From Flavobacteriales bacterium (GTDB lineage Bacteria; Bacteroidota; Bacteroidia; Flavobacteriales_D; Parvicellaceae), in NCBI GenBank assembly GCA_018401455.1, contig JAGYKU010000011.1, positions 1 through 60,420 of the forward strand: a stretch of 60,420 nt of DNA, written 5' to 3'. This document shows, in pieces, positions 45,609 through 54,995 of the stretch (position 1 is its first letter; each line of letters begins with the position of its first letter). The notes beneath the pieces were generated by a model. The model did no database searches and was not told the origin of the DNA. It worked only from the letters and a program-made list of their open reading frames with translations. The translations under genes were made by a program, and so were the position numbers.

Positions 45609-46076
45609 TTATTTTAACAAATCATTCTCGTCTTCTTCACTTAAGATTTCGTCTAATGCTGTTTGAGTATCATCTTTTTTTGAAGGAAATCCATTTTTTC
45701 TTTTATTGAATCCTATTACGATAAAAATAATACACATTGCTATGATAATTCCAGAAATAGCAGGAAATATCATTGCAGCAGATTCTAAATCAGCGGGCGT
45801 ATCAGTAAAAATAGAAATTTGGGCAATAAAGAATAAAAAATATCCAACCGTAAACACAATAGCTAAAATAGGAACCGTACTATTTTTAGAACTGATACTT
45901 ACGGCAGATAGTATAATTGCGGGAATTCCAGTAATTATTGTGCCTATCAAAAAGACTACAAAACCTACAAAAAACCCAACTACTTCTTTTCCTTCATCTG
46001 TATGACAACTGTTGAGTGTAAACATCAACAATAATATAAATGGGAGGTATTTTATTAATTTCATAATTTGAGACAT
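45609..46076 (-). CDS. Small membrane lipoprotein of unknown function
   Basis: Protein of 155 residues with a lipobox-like TLNSC near residue 24, so the N-terminus is probably lipidated. Three further hydrophobic segments (about 32-58, 67-90 and 100-122) suggest it spans the inner membrane. The C-terminus is acidic (SEEDEND). ATG at 46076 directly follows the lipB stop; an in-frame ATG four codons in is also possible. Function unknown. Confidence 0.6.
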   Translation of the reverse strand: MSQIMKLIKYLPFILLLMFTLNSCHTDEGKEVVGFFVGFVVFLIGTIITGIPAIILSAVSISSKNSTVPILAIVFTVGYFLFFIAQISIFTDTPADLESAAMIFPAISGIIIAMCIIFIVIGFNKRKNGFPSKKDDTQTALDEILSEEDENDLLK

Positions 46077-46787
46077 TTATTCTGAGTATTTGTAATTAAA
46101 AAGTTGTGCTAAGTTAGTTTTTAATTTAGATTTTACCTCATCAATTGAAATTTTTCTTCCCAATTCAACAGAAAGTGAAGTTACTTTTTTGTCCACAATT
46201 CCACAGGGAACAATATTGTTGAAATATTGCATATCTGTATCAACATTCAGTGCAAAACCGTGCATCGTAACCCATCGACTGCATTTCACACCCATAGCAC
46301 AAATTTTTCTTGCTTTATCTGTATCACCATCTAGCCAAACACCTGTCATGCCTTCTACTCTTCCTCCTTTTAATCCGTATGCTTCTATGGTGAGAATAAT
46401 CGCATCTTCGAGCATTCGCATGTACTTGTGAATGTCTGTATAAAAGTAAGTTTCTAAATCAAAAATCGGATAGCCCACCAATTGTCCTGGTCCGTGATAA
46501 GTAATGTCTCCGCCTCTATTTATTTTGTAATACACAGCATCCAACTGTTTCAAAATGGCTTCTGAGATTAATAAATTGGATTCCGAACCGCTTTTCCCCA
46601 ATGTATAGACATGAGGATGTTCGCAAAAAATCAAATGATTCTCGGTTTCTAAATGCAAGGTTTCGTCTTCTTGCTTTCGGTTGGCAATTTTTTTGGAAAC
46701 ATTAGCATCAAACAGTTCTGTCTGAAAGTCCCAAGTTTCCTTGTAATCTTTCAACCCTAAATCAATAAATTTGACTTCAGGAATCAT
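46077..46787 (-). CDS. lipB: Lipoyl(octanoyl) transferase LipB
   Basis: Cytosolic enzyme of 236 residues that moves octanoate from acyl carrier protein to lipoyl domains of dehydrogenase complexes. Motifs: RGGDITYHGPGQLVGYPIFD, then AMGVKCSRWVTMHGFALNV with the family Lys, and VPCGI with the catalytic Cys. The start overlaps the upstream isomerase stop by one base. LipA is not in the window. Confidence 0.94.
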   Translation of the reverse strand: MIPEVKFIDLGLKDYKETWDFQTELFDANVSKKIANRKQEDETLHLETENHLIFCEHPHVYTLGKSGSESNLLISEAILKQLDAVYYKINRGGDITYHGPGQLVGYPIFDLETYFYTDIHKYMRMLEDAIILTIEAYGLKGGRVEGMTGVWLDGDTDKARKICAMGVKCSRWVTMHGFALNVDTDMQYFNNIVPCGIVDKKVTSLSVELGRKISIDEVKSKLKTNLAQLFNYKYSE

Positions 46788-47770
46788 TACAGTTCAGCTA
46801 ATTTACCTTTTAAGTGAGAAATAACAGTCACTTCTACTGGATCTACTTGGTTTAACTCTGCCAAATAAACAGAAACCCAATCTCCCAAAGCAATTAAATA
46901 CAATGACCTTTCGATTCGTGAAGTTCCTTTTGAAAAGACTTCGATAAAAACATCTGTTTTTTCACTTGCTACACTTTTGGTGATGTCCATTCTCACTTGA
47001 GTTCTGTAAAAATCGTCTTCATTTCTGAAAACTACTACAGCGTATTCTTTTTTTCCGCCTGCCCAGCCCACCAATTCATTGTGGTTCATTTCTGGAAGTG
47101 CGTGATGCCAACAAAGTACTTTAGCATTTTCGTTGAGTTGCTGTCTGAATCTTATGGCAACCCCTTCATACTTTGCTTCAGAATAGATGATTGCGGTACG
47201 GTCTTTTAGTTTTTGTGCAATATTTTTTGCTTCATTTTGAATATTTTCTAATTCACTATCGATAAGTTGAATGGCATTTGGAATCGCTTCCAAGAATTTC
47301 GAACTGCACAATCCGTAGTGATGCAAAAGAAAAAATTGTTGTGTAAGAGAATACGTTAACATCGCTCTTGGAGAATCACCGGTAGGCAAAACGATATGAT
47401 TGTATCCTTCTTTTTTGGCAATTTCCAAAAATTGACCACCAGAAGTAATCATTGCAATTTCAGCGTTTTTGTTTTGCGCTTCTTTTATTGCATAAAGCGT
47501 TTCCTCTGTATTTCCTGAAAAACTACTTCCAATAACTAAAGTATTTTCATTTACAAATGAAGGTAAATCATACGTATTGTTTATTATAATAGGAACTGGA
47601 CATTCATCAGCCACGAGTTGAGAAACAATTTTACCCCCAATTCCCGAACCGCCAAGACCTGTAATCACAACATTGTCGATTTTTTTGTTATTGGGCTTTA
47701 AATTTGCTTTTTTACCAATTTCTATGGCTTCTGTGAGTTGCTTTGTAAAAATTCTTACTAAATTTTCCAT
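46787..47770 (-). CDS. Bifunctional phosphoglucose/phosphomannose isomerase-like SIS protein
   Basis: Sugar-phosphate isomerase of 327 residues with two SIS folds. N-terminal motifs are GLGGSGIGGKIV and SSFSGNTEET; the C-terminal half has an ALPEMNHNELVGW segment typical of the PGI/PMI family, with the catalytic Glu and His. It would interconvert glucose-, mannose- and fructose-6-phosphate, feeding sugar nucleotides. It diverges from the nucleotidyltransferase operon and overlaps lipB by one base. Confidence 0.87.
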   Translation of the reverse strand: MENLVRIFTKQLTEAIEIGKKANLKPNNKKIDNVVITGLGGSGIGGKIVSQLVADECPVPIIINNTYDLPSFVNENTLVIGSSFSGNTEETLYAIKEAQNKNAEIAMITSGGQFLEIAKKEGYNHIVLPTGDSPRAMLTYSLTQQFFLLHHYGLCSSKFLEAIPNAIQLIDSELENIQNEAKNIAQKLKDRTAIIYSEAKYEGVAIRFRQQLNENAKVLCWHHALPEMNHNELVGWAGGKKEYAVVVFRNEDDFYRTQVRMDITKSVASEKTDVFIEVFSKGTSRIERSLYLIALGDWVSVYLAELNQVDPVEVTVISHLKGKLAEL

Positions 47771-47865
47771 GATTATTTTTTTCCTACATTTTTTTGACTC
47801 TGCTAAATTAGTTAATTTCTATTACTTAGAAATAAGAAAACATTAATAAATCGATTTCTGAGTAC

Positions 47866-47873
47866 TATCTTTG
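47866..47873 (+). promoter_or_regulatory. Possible -7 element for the nucleotidyltransferase operon
   Basis: TATCTTTG matches TAnnTTTG about 130 bases before the ATG, in the divergent gap. No TTTG lies at the right distance upstream, so only half of the promoter is supported. Confidence 0.4.
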
Positions 47874-48002
47874 TAATCTTTAGGAGATTTTTTTCAACTT
47901 TGAGTATGGAAAACTTATAAAATAAAGTGATTATCCAATAAAGATAATTTTGTTCTTTGTTGGGATTTATTAGATTTAAACAAAAAATTAAAATATTAAG
48001 AA

Positions 48003-49007
48003 ATGAGGATTATAGTGCCAATGGCTGGAAGAGGGTCGAGATTAAGACCGCATACACTAACGATACCAAAACCTTTAATTCCAGTTGCTGGAAAACCAAT
48101 AGTACAAAGATTGGTAGAAGATATTACAAAAGTGTGTGGCGAATCTGTGGAAGAAATTGCTTTTATTATTGGTGATTTTGGCGATGCAGTAGAAAAAGAT
48201 TTAATTAATGTAGCTGAAAGTTTGGGTGCTAAAGGAAGCATTTATCATCAAGAAGAGGCGCTAGGAACTGCACACGCTATTTTATGTGCCAAAGAATCTT
48301 TGAAAGGTAAAGTTGTTGTGGCTTTTGCAGATACATTATTCAAAGCAGATTTTACTTTAGACAGTGAAGCAGATGGAATTATTTGGGTAAATCAAATCGA
48401 AGATCCAAGAGCTTTTGGTGTGGTGAAATTGGATGACAAAAATAACATTACAGATTTCGTAGAAAAACCTCAAACATTTGTCTCAGATTTGGCGATTATA
48501 GGGATATATTATTTTAAAGATGGAGACAATCTTTGCAACGAACTTCAGTACCTTATTGATAATGATATCAAAGACAAAGGAGAGTTTCAATTGACCAATG
48601 CGCTTGAAAATATGAAGAACAAAGGCGTGAATTTCAAACCTGGCAAAGTAATTGAATGGCTGGATTGCGGAAACAAAAACGCTACTGTTTACAGTAATCA
48701 AAGAGTATTGGAGTTTGAAAAAGATAACAAAACAATTGACGATAGTGCAACTATTACCAATAGCACCATAATTCCACCTTGTAATATAATGGCTGGAGCA
48801 AAAATTACAAACGCTGTAATTGGACCGCATGTTACCATTGGAAAAAACAGCGTTATTGAAAATAGTGTCATCAAAAATAGTATCATACAAAATGATTCTG
48901 TTGTAAATGGTTTGTTTTGTGAAAACACAATGATTGGAAACCATGTGAAATATGAAGTACAACCCAAAGATTTGAGCATTGGAGACTACAACGAAGTAAA
49001 AGCATAA
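48003..49007 (+). CDS. Sugar-phosphate nucleotidyltransferase with LbH tail
   Basis: Enzyme of 334 residues that activates a sugar-1-phosphate with NTP. The N-terminus has the signature MAGRGSRLRPHT followed by KPLIPVAGKP, and FVEKP near residue 158. The last 90 residues are a left-handed beta helix of hexapeptide repeats (IIPPCNI, VIGPHVTIG, VIENSVI). The product could be dTDP-glucose, GDP-mannose or similar; the adjacent isomerase supports a role in glycan precursors. First of a four-gene operon, with 7 bp to the next gene. Confidence 0.88.
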   Translation: MRIIVPMAGRGSRLRPHTLTIPKPLIPVAGKPIVQRLVEDITKVCGESVEEIAFIIGDFGDAVEKDLINVAESLGAKGSIYHQEEALGTAHAILCAKESLKGKVVVAFADTLFKADFTLDSEADGIIWVNQIEDPRAFGVVKLDDKNNITDFVEKPQTFVSDLAIIGIYYFKDGDNLCNELQYLIDNDIKDKGEFQLTNALENMKNKGVNFKPGKVIEWLDCGNKNATVYSNQRVLEFEKDNKTIDDSATITNSTIIPPCNIMAGAKITNAVIGPHVTIGKNSVIENSVIKNSIIQNDSVVNGLFCENTMIGNHVKYEVQPKDLSIGDYNEVKA

Positions 49008-49014
49008 TAAATAT

Positions 49015-50733
49015 TTGAAAAGAAATCTTCTATATATCATTTTGATTGGTCTTACAATGTGGAATTGTAAAGCCAAGAAAAATACTGCCAATTCAGTACA
49101 AAATGGAGATAAGAAGGATGCAATCATCAAGCAATTGGTCATCAGAGGAACTACAGAAAAGGTGTTGGGAGAAAATTTTGCAGCGATCAATACTTTTAGA
49201 CAAATTCTTACGATTGATGAAGAAACGGCAGTTGCTCACTTTGAATTGTCGGAATTACTAGACGGTGCTGTTGATCCTTCTCAATCGGTTTATCACGCCA
49301 AAAAAGCAGTAGAATATAGTCCTGAAAACGAATGGTATCTATCTAACCTTTGTGAAGCTTATAAAAAAACAAATCAATTTGAATTAGCAGCTACTTCTTA
49401 CAAAAAACTGATAGAAAAATATCCTAACAATCCTTCCTATTTGTTTAGTTTGGCGGAAGTTTATCTGTATCAAGGAAAATTGAAAGAATCCCTTCCTATT
49501 TACAATCAAATTGAGCAACAAATGGGAATTTCGGAGGAATTGGTGTTGCACAAAAACAAGATTTATCTCGAACTCAACCAACTCGATAGTGCTGTTTCTG
49601 AAATCAACAAACTGATTGCTTACAATCCGCTTGAAGTTAGATATTATGGTATTTTGGCTGAGATTTATGAAAACATTGGAGAAGACCAATTGGCTTTTGA
49701 AAACTATTCTAAAATTATCGAAATTGAACCTGACAACGGGTATGTAAGAGTTTCTCTTTATGAATATTACAAATATAGAGGGCAAAAAGACAAATCCAAT
49801 GAAGAACTTAAATTGGCTTTCAAAAGCAAAAAAGTAGAAATACAAAGAAAAGTAGAAATATTGAGTGAGTTTTTTATCAATTCTGAAAGAAATGAAGAAT
49901 TGAAAGCTCAGGCTTATGAATTGTTGGACATTACCATTGAAACACATCCTGAGCAAAGTGGAGGTTATGCCATCTATGCCGATTATTTAGCAAGAGATTA
50001 TAGAGATGATGAGGCTTTGAAAATGATGATAAAAGCAGCAGAATATGACCCTTCCAATTTTAATTTGTTTTACCAAATGATGATGGTCTTGTCTGCCAAT
50101 AGTAAATTTGAACAACTGGACAAATACAGTGAAGAAGCGATGGAATTGTTCCCTTCGCAAAGTGCTTTTTATTATTTTAATGGAGTTGCGAATATTCAAC
50201 TAAAAAATTACGCCAAAGCGATATCTTCTCTCGAAACAGGGAAAGATTTTGTGATAGATAATCCTATTTTGAAAGCAGAATTCTATCAATATTTAGGTGA
50301 TGCTAATAATGCAGCAAAAAACTTCAAACAATCAGATTTTTATTATGATCAAGCACTAGAAATGGCTCCCGATAATGTTTATGTATTGAATAATTACAGT
50401 TATTATCTTTCGTTGAGAAAAGAAAAGTTGGAACAAGCCAAAACGATGGCCTACAAAGTAAACCAACTCAAACCGAATAATCCCACTTATATGGATACTT
50501 ATGGATGGGTATTGTATGCTTCTGGTGAATATGAAGAAGCTGAAAAATGGTTGTTCAAAGCCATTGAAAAAGGAGGAGGTAATAGCGGAGAAGTTTTAGA
50601 ACATTATGGAGATGTTTTGTTTAAATTAGGTAAAACAGAACAAGCTTTAGAGTATTGGATTAAGGCTTCCGAAAAAGGAGATGCCTCTCCACTTATTTTA
50701 GAAAAAATTGAAAAAAAGACCATCATTGAATAA
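49015..50733 (+). CDS. Tetratricopeptide-repeat protein, probable lipoprotein
   Basis: Protein of 572 residues starting at TTG 49015. A short hydrophobic leader ends MWNC (Cys18), an unusual lipobox, so lipidation is likely but not certain. Residues about 40-560 are a run of TPR helices (for example AVAHFELSELL, NPSYLFSLAEVYLYQGKL, NPTYMDTYGWVLYASGEYEEAEKW). It would act as a periplasmic scaffold. This gene order (nucleotidyltransferase, TPR, DUF4292, EnvC) is familiar from other Bacteroidota genomes. Confidence 0.87.
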   Translation: MKRNLLYIILIGLTMWNCKAKKNTANSVQNGDKKDAIIKQLVIRGTTEKVLGENFAAINTFRQILTIDEETAVAHFELSELLDGAVDPSQSVYHAKKAVEYSPENEWYLSNLCEAYKKTNQFELAATSYKKLIEKYPNNPSYLFSLAEVYLYQGKLKESLPIYNQIEQQMGISEELVLHKNKIYLELNQLDSAVSEINKLIAYNPLEVRYYGILAEIYENIGEDQLAFENYSKIIEIEPDNGYVRVSLYEYYKYRGQKDKSNEELKLAFKSKKVEIQRKVEILSEFFINSERNEELKAQAYELLDITIETHPEQSGGYAIYADYLARDYRDDEALKMMIKAAEYDPSNFNLFYQMMMVLSANSKFEQLDKYSEEAMELFPSQSAFYYFNGVANIQLKNYAKAISSLETGKDFVIDNPILKAEFYQYLGDANNAAKNFKQSDFYYDQALEMAPDNVYVLNNYSYYLSLRKEKLEQAKTMAYKVNQLKPNNPTYMDTYGWVLYASGEYEEAEKWLFKAIEKGGGNSGEVLEHYGDVLFKLGKTEQALEYWIKASEKGDASPLILEKIEKKTIIE

Positions 50734-51562
50734 TCAATTTAAAATAGTATTTAGCATTTTCTTTATTGTTTTTTCGATTACAAGTTGTAAAGTAAAAAAG
50801 ACAAATGATACTGAAATCAAACTTAAAAACAAATCATCAGAAGAGCTGATTGATTTGATGATGCAATCAAAATTAAATGCAAAATTCATTAATTCAAAAG
50901 GAAGTGTAGAACTGACATTTCAAGACGAGAAAAACAGTTTAAGAACCAATATTAGAATTCAGAAGGACAGTGCTCTTTGGATTTCTCTTTCTAAAGCAAC
51001 TTTACCTGTGCTTACAACCATCGTATCCAACGATAGTGTGAAGTTTCTAAACAAATTAAAAAAAGAATATTTCCTAGATAATTTCGCTTCGATTAATGAA
51101 ATATTAAATACCGAAATTGATTATGAACTTTTGCAAGATTTTTTTCTTGGAGAACCCATAGCGTTTGATGCAGAGGAAGATTACATCGTAAAAATTGACG
51201 ATGATAGTTATCTTATAAGTTCAGAAAAATCAAGAAAAATCGAGAAACTATTGAAGAAAGGAAAAATCAAAGAAGAGCCTTTTTTGTATCGTTGTTGGAT
51301 TGAACCTATGAATTATAAATGCAAAAGAGTGGTGATAAACTTGGTGTCTCAAAACACAGAACTGGAAGTGAATTATAGCAAATGGGAAACTATAGATGGT
51401 TATGTTTTTCCTATGATTGCTAAGTTGAAACTCAGCACACCCAAAGATACTGTTTTGTTGGATATGGATTATTCAAAAGTAGATGTTTTAGAATCTATTT
51501 CTATGCCTTTTAATATTCCTGATAGTTATGGACAATTTCAATTCGAAGAAGTAGGTGAATAA
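50726..51562 (+). CDS. DUF4292 family lipoprotein
   Basis: Protein of about 278 residues from TTG at 50726, which overlaps the TPR stop (TTGAATAA); a TTG at 50708 is the other option. The lipobox is SITSC, so it is lipidated. The body is beta-rich with AKFINSKGSVELTF and an LQDFFLGEPIAF stretch, typical of DUF4292. Function unassigned; location in the operon suggests envelope assembly. It overlaps the next GTG start by eight bases. Confidence 0.85.
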   Translation: MNNQFKIVFSIFFIVFSITSCKVKKTNDTEIKLKNKSSEELIDLMMQSKLNAKFINSKGSVELTFQDEKNSLRTNIRIQKDSALWISLSKATLPVLTTIVSNDSVKFLNKLKKEYFLDNFASINEILNTEIDYELLQDFFLGEPIAFDAEEDYIVKIDDDSYLISSEKSRKIEKLLKKGKIKEEPFLYRCWIEPMNYKCKRVVINLVSQNTELEVNYSKWETIDGYVFPMIAKLKLSTPKDTVLLDMDYSKVDVLESISMPFNIPDSYGQFQFEEVGE

Positions 51563-52766
51563 ATTTGCAATCATCATATTGTTTTTAGCCCTTTGTTTTC
51601 AAAGTTTTGGTCAGTATAAGCAGGACAAAGCCAAATTGAAGCAAGAAGAAAAAGCGCTTCAAAAAAAGATTGAGAACACTAAAAATCTGATTAAACTTAC
51701 TAGAAATTCTGAGCAATTGACCATTGCAGAACTGGCAATTCTCAATCATCAAATTGCGTATAGAGAAGAATTGGTTTCCAACATCAATTATCAAATGAGG
51801 AAATTAGAAGATGAAATTGCAAACATTGAAACGCAAAAAATTCAATTGGAAAACAACATCAAAATTCTAAAAGACGAATATGCAAAAATGTTGCAATACG
51901 CATATAAAAATAGAAATACCGAGTTCAATTTGTTTTATGTTTTTTCTTCCAAAAGTTATTCTGAGGCATTTCAAAGAATGAATTATATAGATCAATATGC
52001 TACTTACAGAACAAAACAAGTAGCCAAGATTGAAGAAACGAAAGCGCTTTTGGATAGCAATTTGGTTTTGCTACAGAATGCTAAAGCAGAAAAAGAAAAT
52101 GTAGCAAAATTGCAAGAAGAGGAAAAGTCAAATTTCTTAAAAGACAAGCAAACACAACAAGAAGCCTTGCTCAAACTGAAGCAAAACGAATCCAACCTTC
52201 AACAAGAGTTGATTGCTCAGGAAAAAAAGAAGAAGGAAATACAAGACAAGATTAACAAAGCCATTCAGGAAGAAATTGCAGCCGCTGCAGCAGCTAGTAA
52301 GAATAAAGGTTTTTCGATGACACCAGAAGCAACTTCTTTGGCAAAATCTTTCACGACCAATAAAGGTAAACTTCCTTGGCCAGTTCTCAAAGGTGCCATT
52401 ACTAGCAAATATGGTGAGCATGCTCACGAATCTTTAGTAGGCATCAAAGTAAACAACAAAGGAATTGACATCACAACAGAATTGGGAGCAGATGTAAGAT
52501 GTGTGTTTGAAGGAACTGTGAGTAGTGTTTTTACAATTCCTGGTGCAGGAAAAGTGGTAATGGTGAGTCACGGAAATTTTAGAACTGTATATGCCAATTT
52601 ACAAGAAGTGTATGTTTCCAAAGGAGATAAATTGCAAACTAAAGAAAAGGTAGGAAAATTACTTCCTGCATTAAATGGGAAAATATCTGAATGTCACTTC
52701 GAAATTTGGAAAATCTCCTCAGCGGGAACAGTTACAGATAATCCAGAATTGTGGATTTTGAAATAA
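51555..52766 (+). CDS. EnvC-like murein hydrolase activator (degenerate M23)
   Basis: Exported protein of 403 residues starting at GTG. A signal peptide (1-19, ending SFGQ) is followed by about 220 residues of coiled coil rich in Lys, Glu and Gln, then an LytM/M23 domain (about 285-403). The zinc site is incomplete: the usual HxGxD reads NKGID and the YxHL motif reads YANL, while HFEIW remains. Non-catalytic LytM domains of this kind activate amidases at division. The missing ligands argue against it being an active endopeptidase. Confidence 0.87.
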   Translation: MNKFAIIILFLALCFQSFGQYKQDKAKLKQEEKALQKKIENTKNLIKLTRNSEQLTIAELAILNHQIAYREELVSNINYQMRKLEDEIANIETQKIQLENNIKILKDEYAKMLQYAYKNRNTEFNLFYVFSSKSYSEAFQRMNYIDQYATYRTKQVAKIEETKALLDSNLVLLQNAKAEKENVAKLQEEEKSNFLKDKQTQQEALLKLKQNESNLQQELIAQEKKKKEIQDKINKAIQEEIAAAAAASKNKGFSMTPEATSLAKSFTTNKGKLPWPVLKGAITSKYGEHAHESLVGIKVNNKGIDITTELGADVRCVFEGTVSSVFTIPGAGKVVMVSHGNFRTVYANLQEVYVSKGDKLQTKEKVGKLLPALNGKISECHFEIWKISSAGTVTDNPELWILK

Positions 52767-52776
52767 CATTCGTACT

Positions 52777-53244
52777 TCAATTTTTCAATAATATGTATGC
52801 ATTGAGCGAAGTAGCAATACACAACCAAATAAAATAAGGCGCTACCAAAAATCCAAGATACGTTTTATTTTGAAAACCTTTAATCATCAGCCAAAGTACA
52901 ACCAAAGTGAGTAGTGCAATAACAATCAAACCTAATAAAACTAAGTGCCATTTGAAAAAAACGGGATTCCACATCACATTCAAAATCCATTGAATTCCGA
53001 AAACTACATATAATGTAGTGAGTTGACTTTTGTCCAAAGTATTTCCCATTTTCCACATATATACGGAAAACAATGCCATAATAGTAAACCAAGCAGCGCC
53101 AAACACCCAACCTGGCGGTGTCCAAGGAGCTTTGTTTACACCTTTATACCATTCACCGGTAGTTTCTCCACCCATCAAGAAAGCGCCAATGGCAAGTGCT
53201 CCAAAATTGAGGATGATAAATAATATGAGCATTTTTATATTCAT
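52777..53244 (-). CDS. TspO/MBR family protein
   Basis: Membrane protein of 155 residues from ATG at 53244, with five helices and the family motif NKAPWTPPGWVFGAAWFTIM. TspO proteins bind porphyrins and steroids and respond to oxidative or light stress. The open frame extends ten codons further up, but the ATG matches the usual N-terminus MNIKMLILFIILNFG. It is convergent with the EnvC-like gene 10 bp away. Confidence 0.87.
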   Translation of the reverse strand: MNIKMLILFIILNFGALAIGAFLMGGETTGEWYKGVNKAPWTPPGWVFGAAWFTIMALFSVYMWKMGNTLDKSQLTTLYVVFGIQWILNVMWNPVFFKWHLVLLGLIVIALLTLVVLWLMIKGFQNKTYLGFLVAPYFIWLCIATSLNAYILLKN

Positions 53245-53316
53245 GATTAAATTAAAGATTAAAAGGCGAACCAATATTCCACCGCTACTGAACTCCCAAA
53301 ACTTCGGAACTTTAGT

Positions 53317-53357
53317 GCCTGCCTCTTCCTGTCGGCAGAAACGGTGACGGAAGGCAG
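53317..53357. repeat. Imperfect palindrome of the CCTGCCT / AGGCAGG type
   Basis: CCTGCCT (53317-53323) pairs with AGGCAGG (53351-53357), with the inner part partly paired (CCTGTCGGCAG). It is locally GC-rich compared with its surroundings. CCTGTCGGCAGA at 53327-53338 matches 11 of 12 bases of the insert in the broken tRNA copy at 16574-16585. Intergenic palindromes of this look are widespread in flavobacteria. The rest of the 290-bp gap shows nothing. Confidence 0.5.
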
Positions 53358-53535
53358 GTAACTTTATTCTTTTTAGTTCTATTCAACTATGAAATTACAA
53401 CTTTTATTTTTGTTTTTAAGTTTATTGGGTAAAAATCTTTACTAAGTTCTAGAATGGAACGGTCAATTACGCCATATCTCTTTACTTCATATATTTTCTA
53501 TAAGATGTTTCTTTTGCTTTGGAAAAAATATCAAA

Positions 53536-53877
53536 CTAAAAGGCGTACCAATATTTCGTAGAATCTACAGAAAGGAGTTCTTTTCTTTCTTTGAATGCTT
53601 CAAAATGTTTGATGAAGATTGCTTTTAGTTCATTTTCGGTGAGGAAATAACTTTTTGGAGGCATTCCCATTTTTAGATATTTTCTTAAGGATTGTTTGAT
53701 GTTTTCTTCCCAAATCTCTGTTGCTAAATGTTTCAGGTCTTCTTCTTCCAAAAAGCGTTCTTTTAAAACCTCTGCGGCACATTGCTTGGCAAATGGTGTA
53801 TAAGCATCTTCTGATTCTAAAATACTGACCAAATCAATGTTTTGTTTCAAATGAAATTTATCTTTTAATTCACTCAT
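53536..53877 (-). CDS. Hypothetical protein coupled to meaB
   Basis: Protein of 113 residues, helix-rich, with no recognised family, signal or membrane segment. It contains KQCAAEVLKERFLEEEDL and an aromatic end YWYAF. The start overlaps the end of meaB by eight bases, so it is translated from the same message. It may modulate MeaB or be an unrelated passenger. Confidence 0.6.
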   Translation of the reverse strand: MSELKDKFHLKQNIDLVSILESEDAYTPFAKQCAAEVLKERFLEEEDLKHLATEIWEENIKQSLRKYLKMGMPPKSYFLTENELKAIFIKHFEAFKERKELLSVDSTKYWYAF

Positions 53878-54895
53878 TTTTCAAATATTTATTTACCAAT
53901 TGCTCAGCGGCATTAAATGGACTGATGATTCCTTTCTTTACCTTTTCTTCTAATTGAAGTTTATCGTTTTGCGCCTCTTTGTCTTGATAAAACTTTGCAA
54001 TTAAAAGTTCGTTGATTCTTTCGTTAAGCCAAAATTGTGCTTGTGAAATTCTGTTTTTTTCCAAAAAACCATTCAACTTTGTTTTATTCTCATAAGACTG
54101 AATGATTTCCCAAACTTTATCGATATTTAAATTTTCATAGGCACTGCAATGCGCAACTTGAGGAATCCATTCAGATTCGCTTGCAGGAAAAAGATGTAAC
54201 GCATTTTTGTATTCCAACATAGCGTTTTTTGCCAATTTCAAGTTGTCGCCATCTGCTTTTGTAATCACCACTGCATCTGCCATTTCCATAATCCCTCTTT
54301 TGATGCCTTGCAACTCATCTCCAGCGCCAGAAAGCATCAAGAGTAAGAAAAAATCTACCATTCCTCTCACCGATATTTCAGACTGACCTACACCTACTGT
54401 TTCCACCAAAATTACATCAAAACCTGCTGCTTCGCAAAGTAGAATGCTTTCTCTTGTGGCTTTTGCTACGCCTCCCAAAGAACCTCTGCTTGGCGAAGGT
54501 CTTACATAAACATTTGGATTTTGGACCAAGGTTTCCATTCTTGTCTTATCTCCCAAAATTGAACCTCCTGTTTTTTGAGAAGAAGGATCAATAGCAAGTA
54601 CCGCCACTTTTTTACCAATGGTAATCAAATAATTTCCAAAAGATTCAATAAAAGTGCTTTTTCCAACTCCCGGCACTCCAGTAATACCTATACGAATAGA
54701 ATTTCCTGTATTGGGCAAACATTTAGTTACAACTTCGTTAGAAAAATCTTGATCTTCTTGCTTTGTACTTTCTACTAAAGTGATTGTTCTACTCAACGCA
54801 TCAATATTTCCTTCAAGCAATTTCTCAACTGTTTCATCAACAGAAAAAGAAGGTTTACTTTTTTTGATATATTTGGTATTGATGCTTTTGCTCAT
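53870..54895 (-). CDS. meaB: Methylmalonyl-CoA mutase-associated GTPase MeaB
   Basis: G3E-type GTPase of 341 residues that protects and reloads the B12-dependent methylmalonyl-CoA mutase. Walker A is GVPGVGKST (about 76-84), switch regions include DPSSQKTGGSILGDKTRM and ETVGVGQSE, and the guanine-specific motif TKAD is present. The C-terminal helices needed for dimerisation are also seen. The mutase subunits are not in this window. Confidence 0.93.
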   Translation of the reverse strand: MSKSINTKYIKKSKPSFSVDETVEKLLEGNIDALSRTITLVESTKQEDQDFSNEVVTKCLPNTGNSIRIGITGVPGVGKSTFIESFGNYLITIGKKVAVLAIDPSSQKTGGSILGDKTRMETLVQNPNVYVRPSPSRGSLGGVAKATRESILLCEAAGFDVILVETVGVGQSEISVRGMVDFFLLLMLSGAGDELQGIKRGIMEMADAVVITKADGDNLKLAKNAMLEYKNALHLFPASESEWIPQVAHCSAYENLNIDKVWEIIQSYENKTKLNGFLEKNRISQAQFWLNERINELLIAKFYQDKEAQNDKLQLEEKVKKGIISPFNAAEQLVNKYLKNE

Positions 54896-54948
54896 TAGAA
54901 AACGACAATCAAGTTTATGTTTGTAATGTAAAGTTACAAAATAAAAAA

Positions 54949-54971
54949 AGGGGTAAAAGAAATTTACCCCT
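54949..54971 (-). terminator. Terminator after the choice-of-anchor V gene
   Basis: AGGGGTAAA (54949-54957) pairs with TTTACCCCT (54963-54971), with a five-base loop. On the minus strand it is followed by TTTTTTATTTTG, a good T-tract. It ends the message of the gene at 54996-55850. Confidence 0.85.
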
Positions 54972-54995
54972 AAAATATTTAAAGCCCAATAACAA

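Noticed and set aside
51555-52766. Active M23 endopeptidase
   Set aside because: Zinc-binding residues expected in HxGxD and YxHL are absent.
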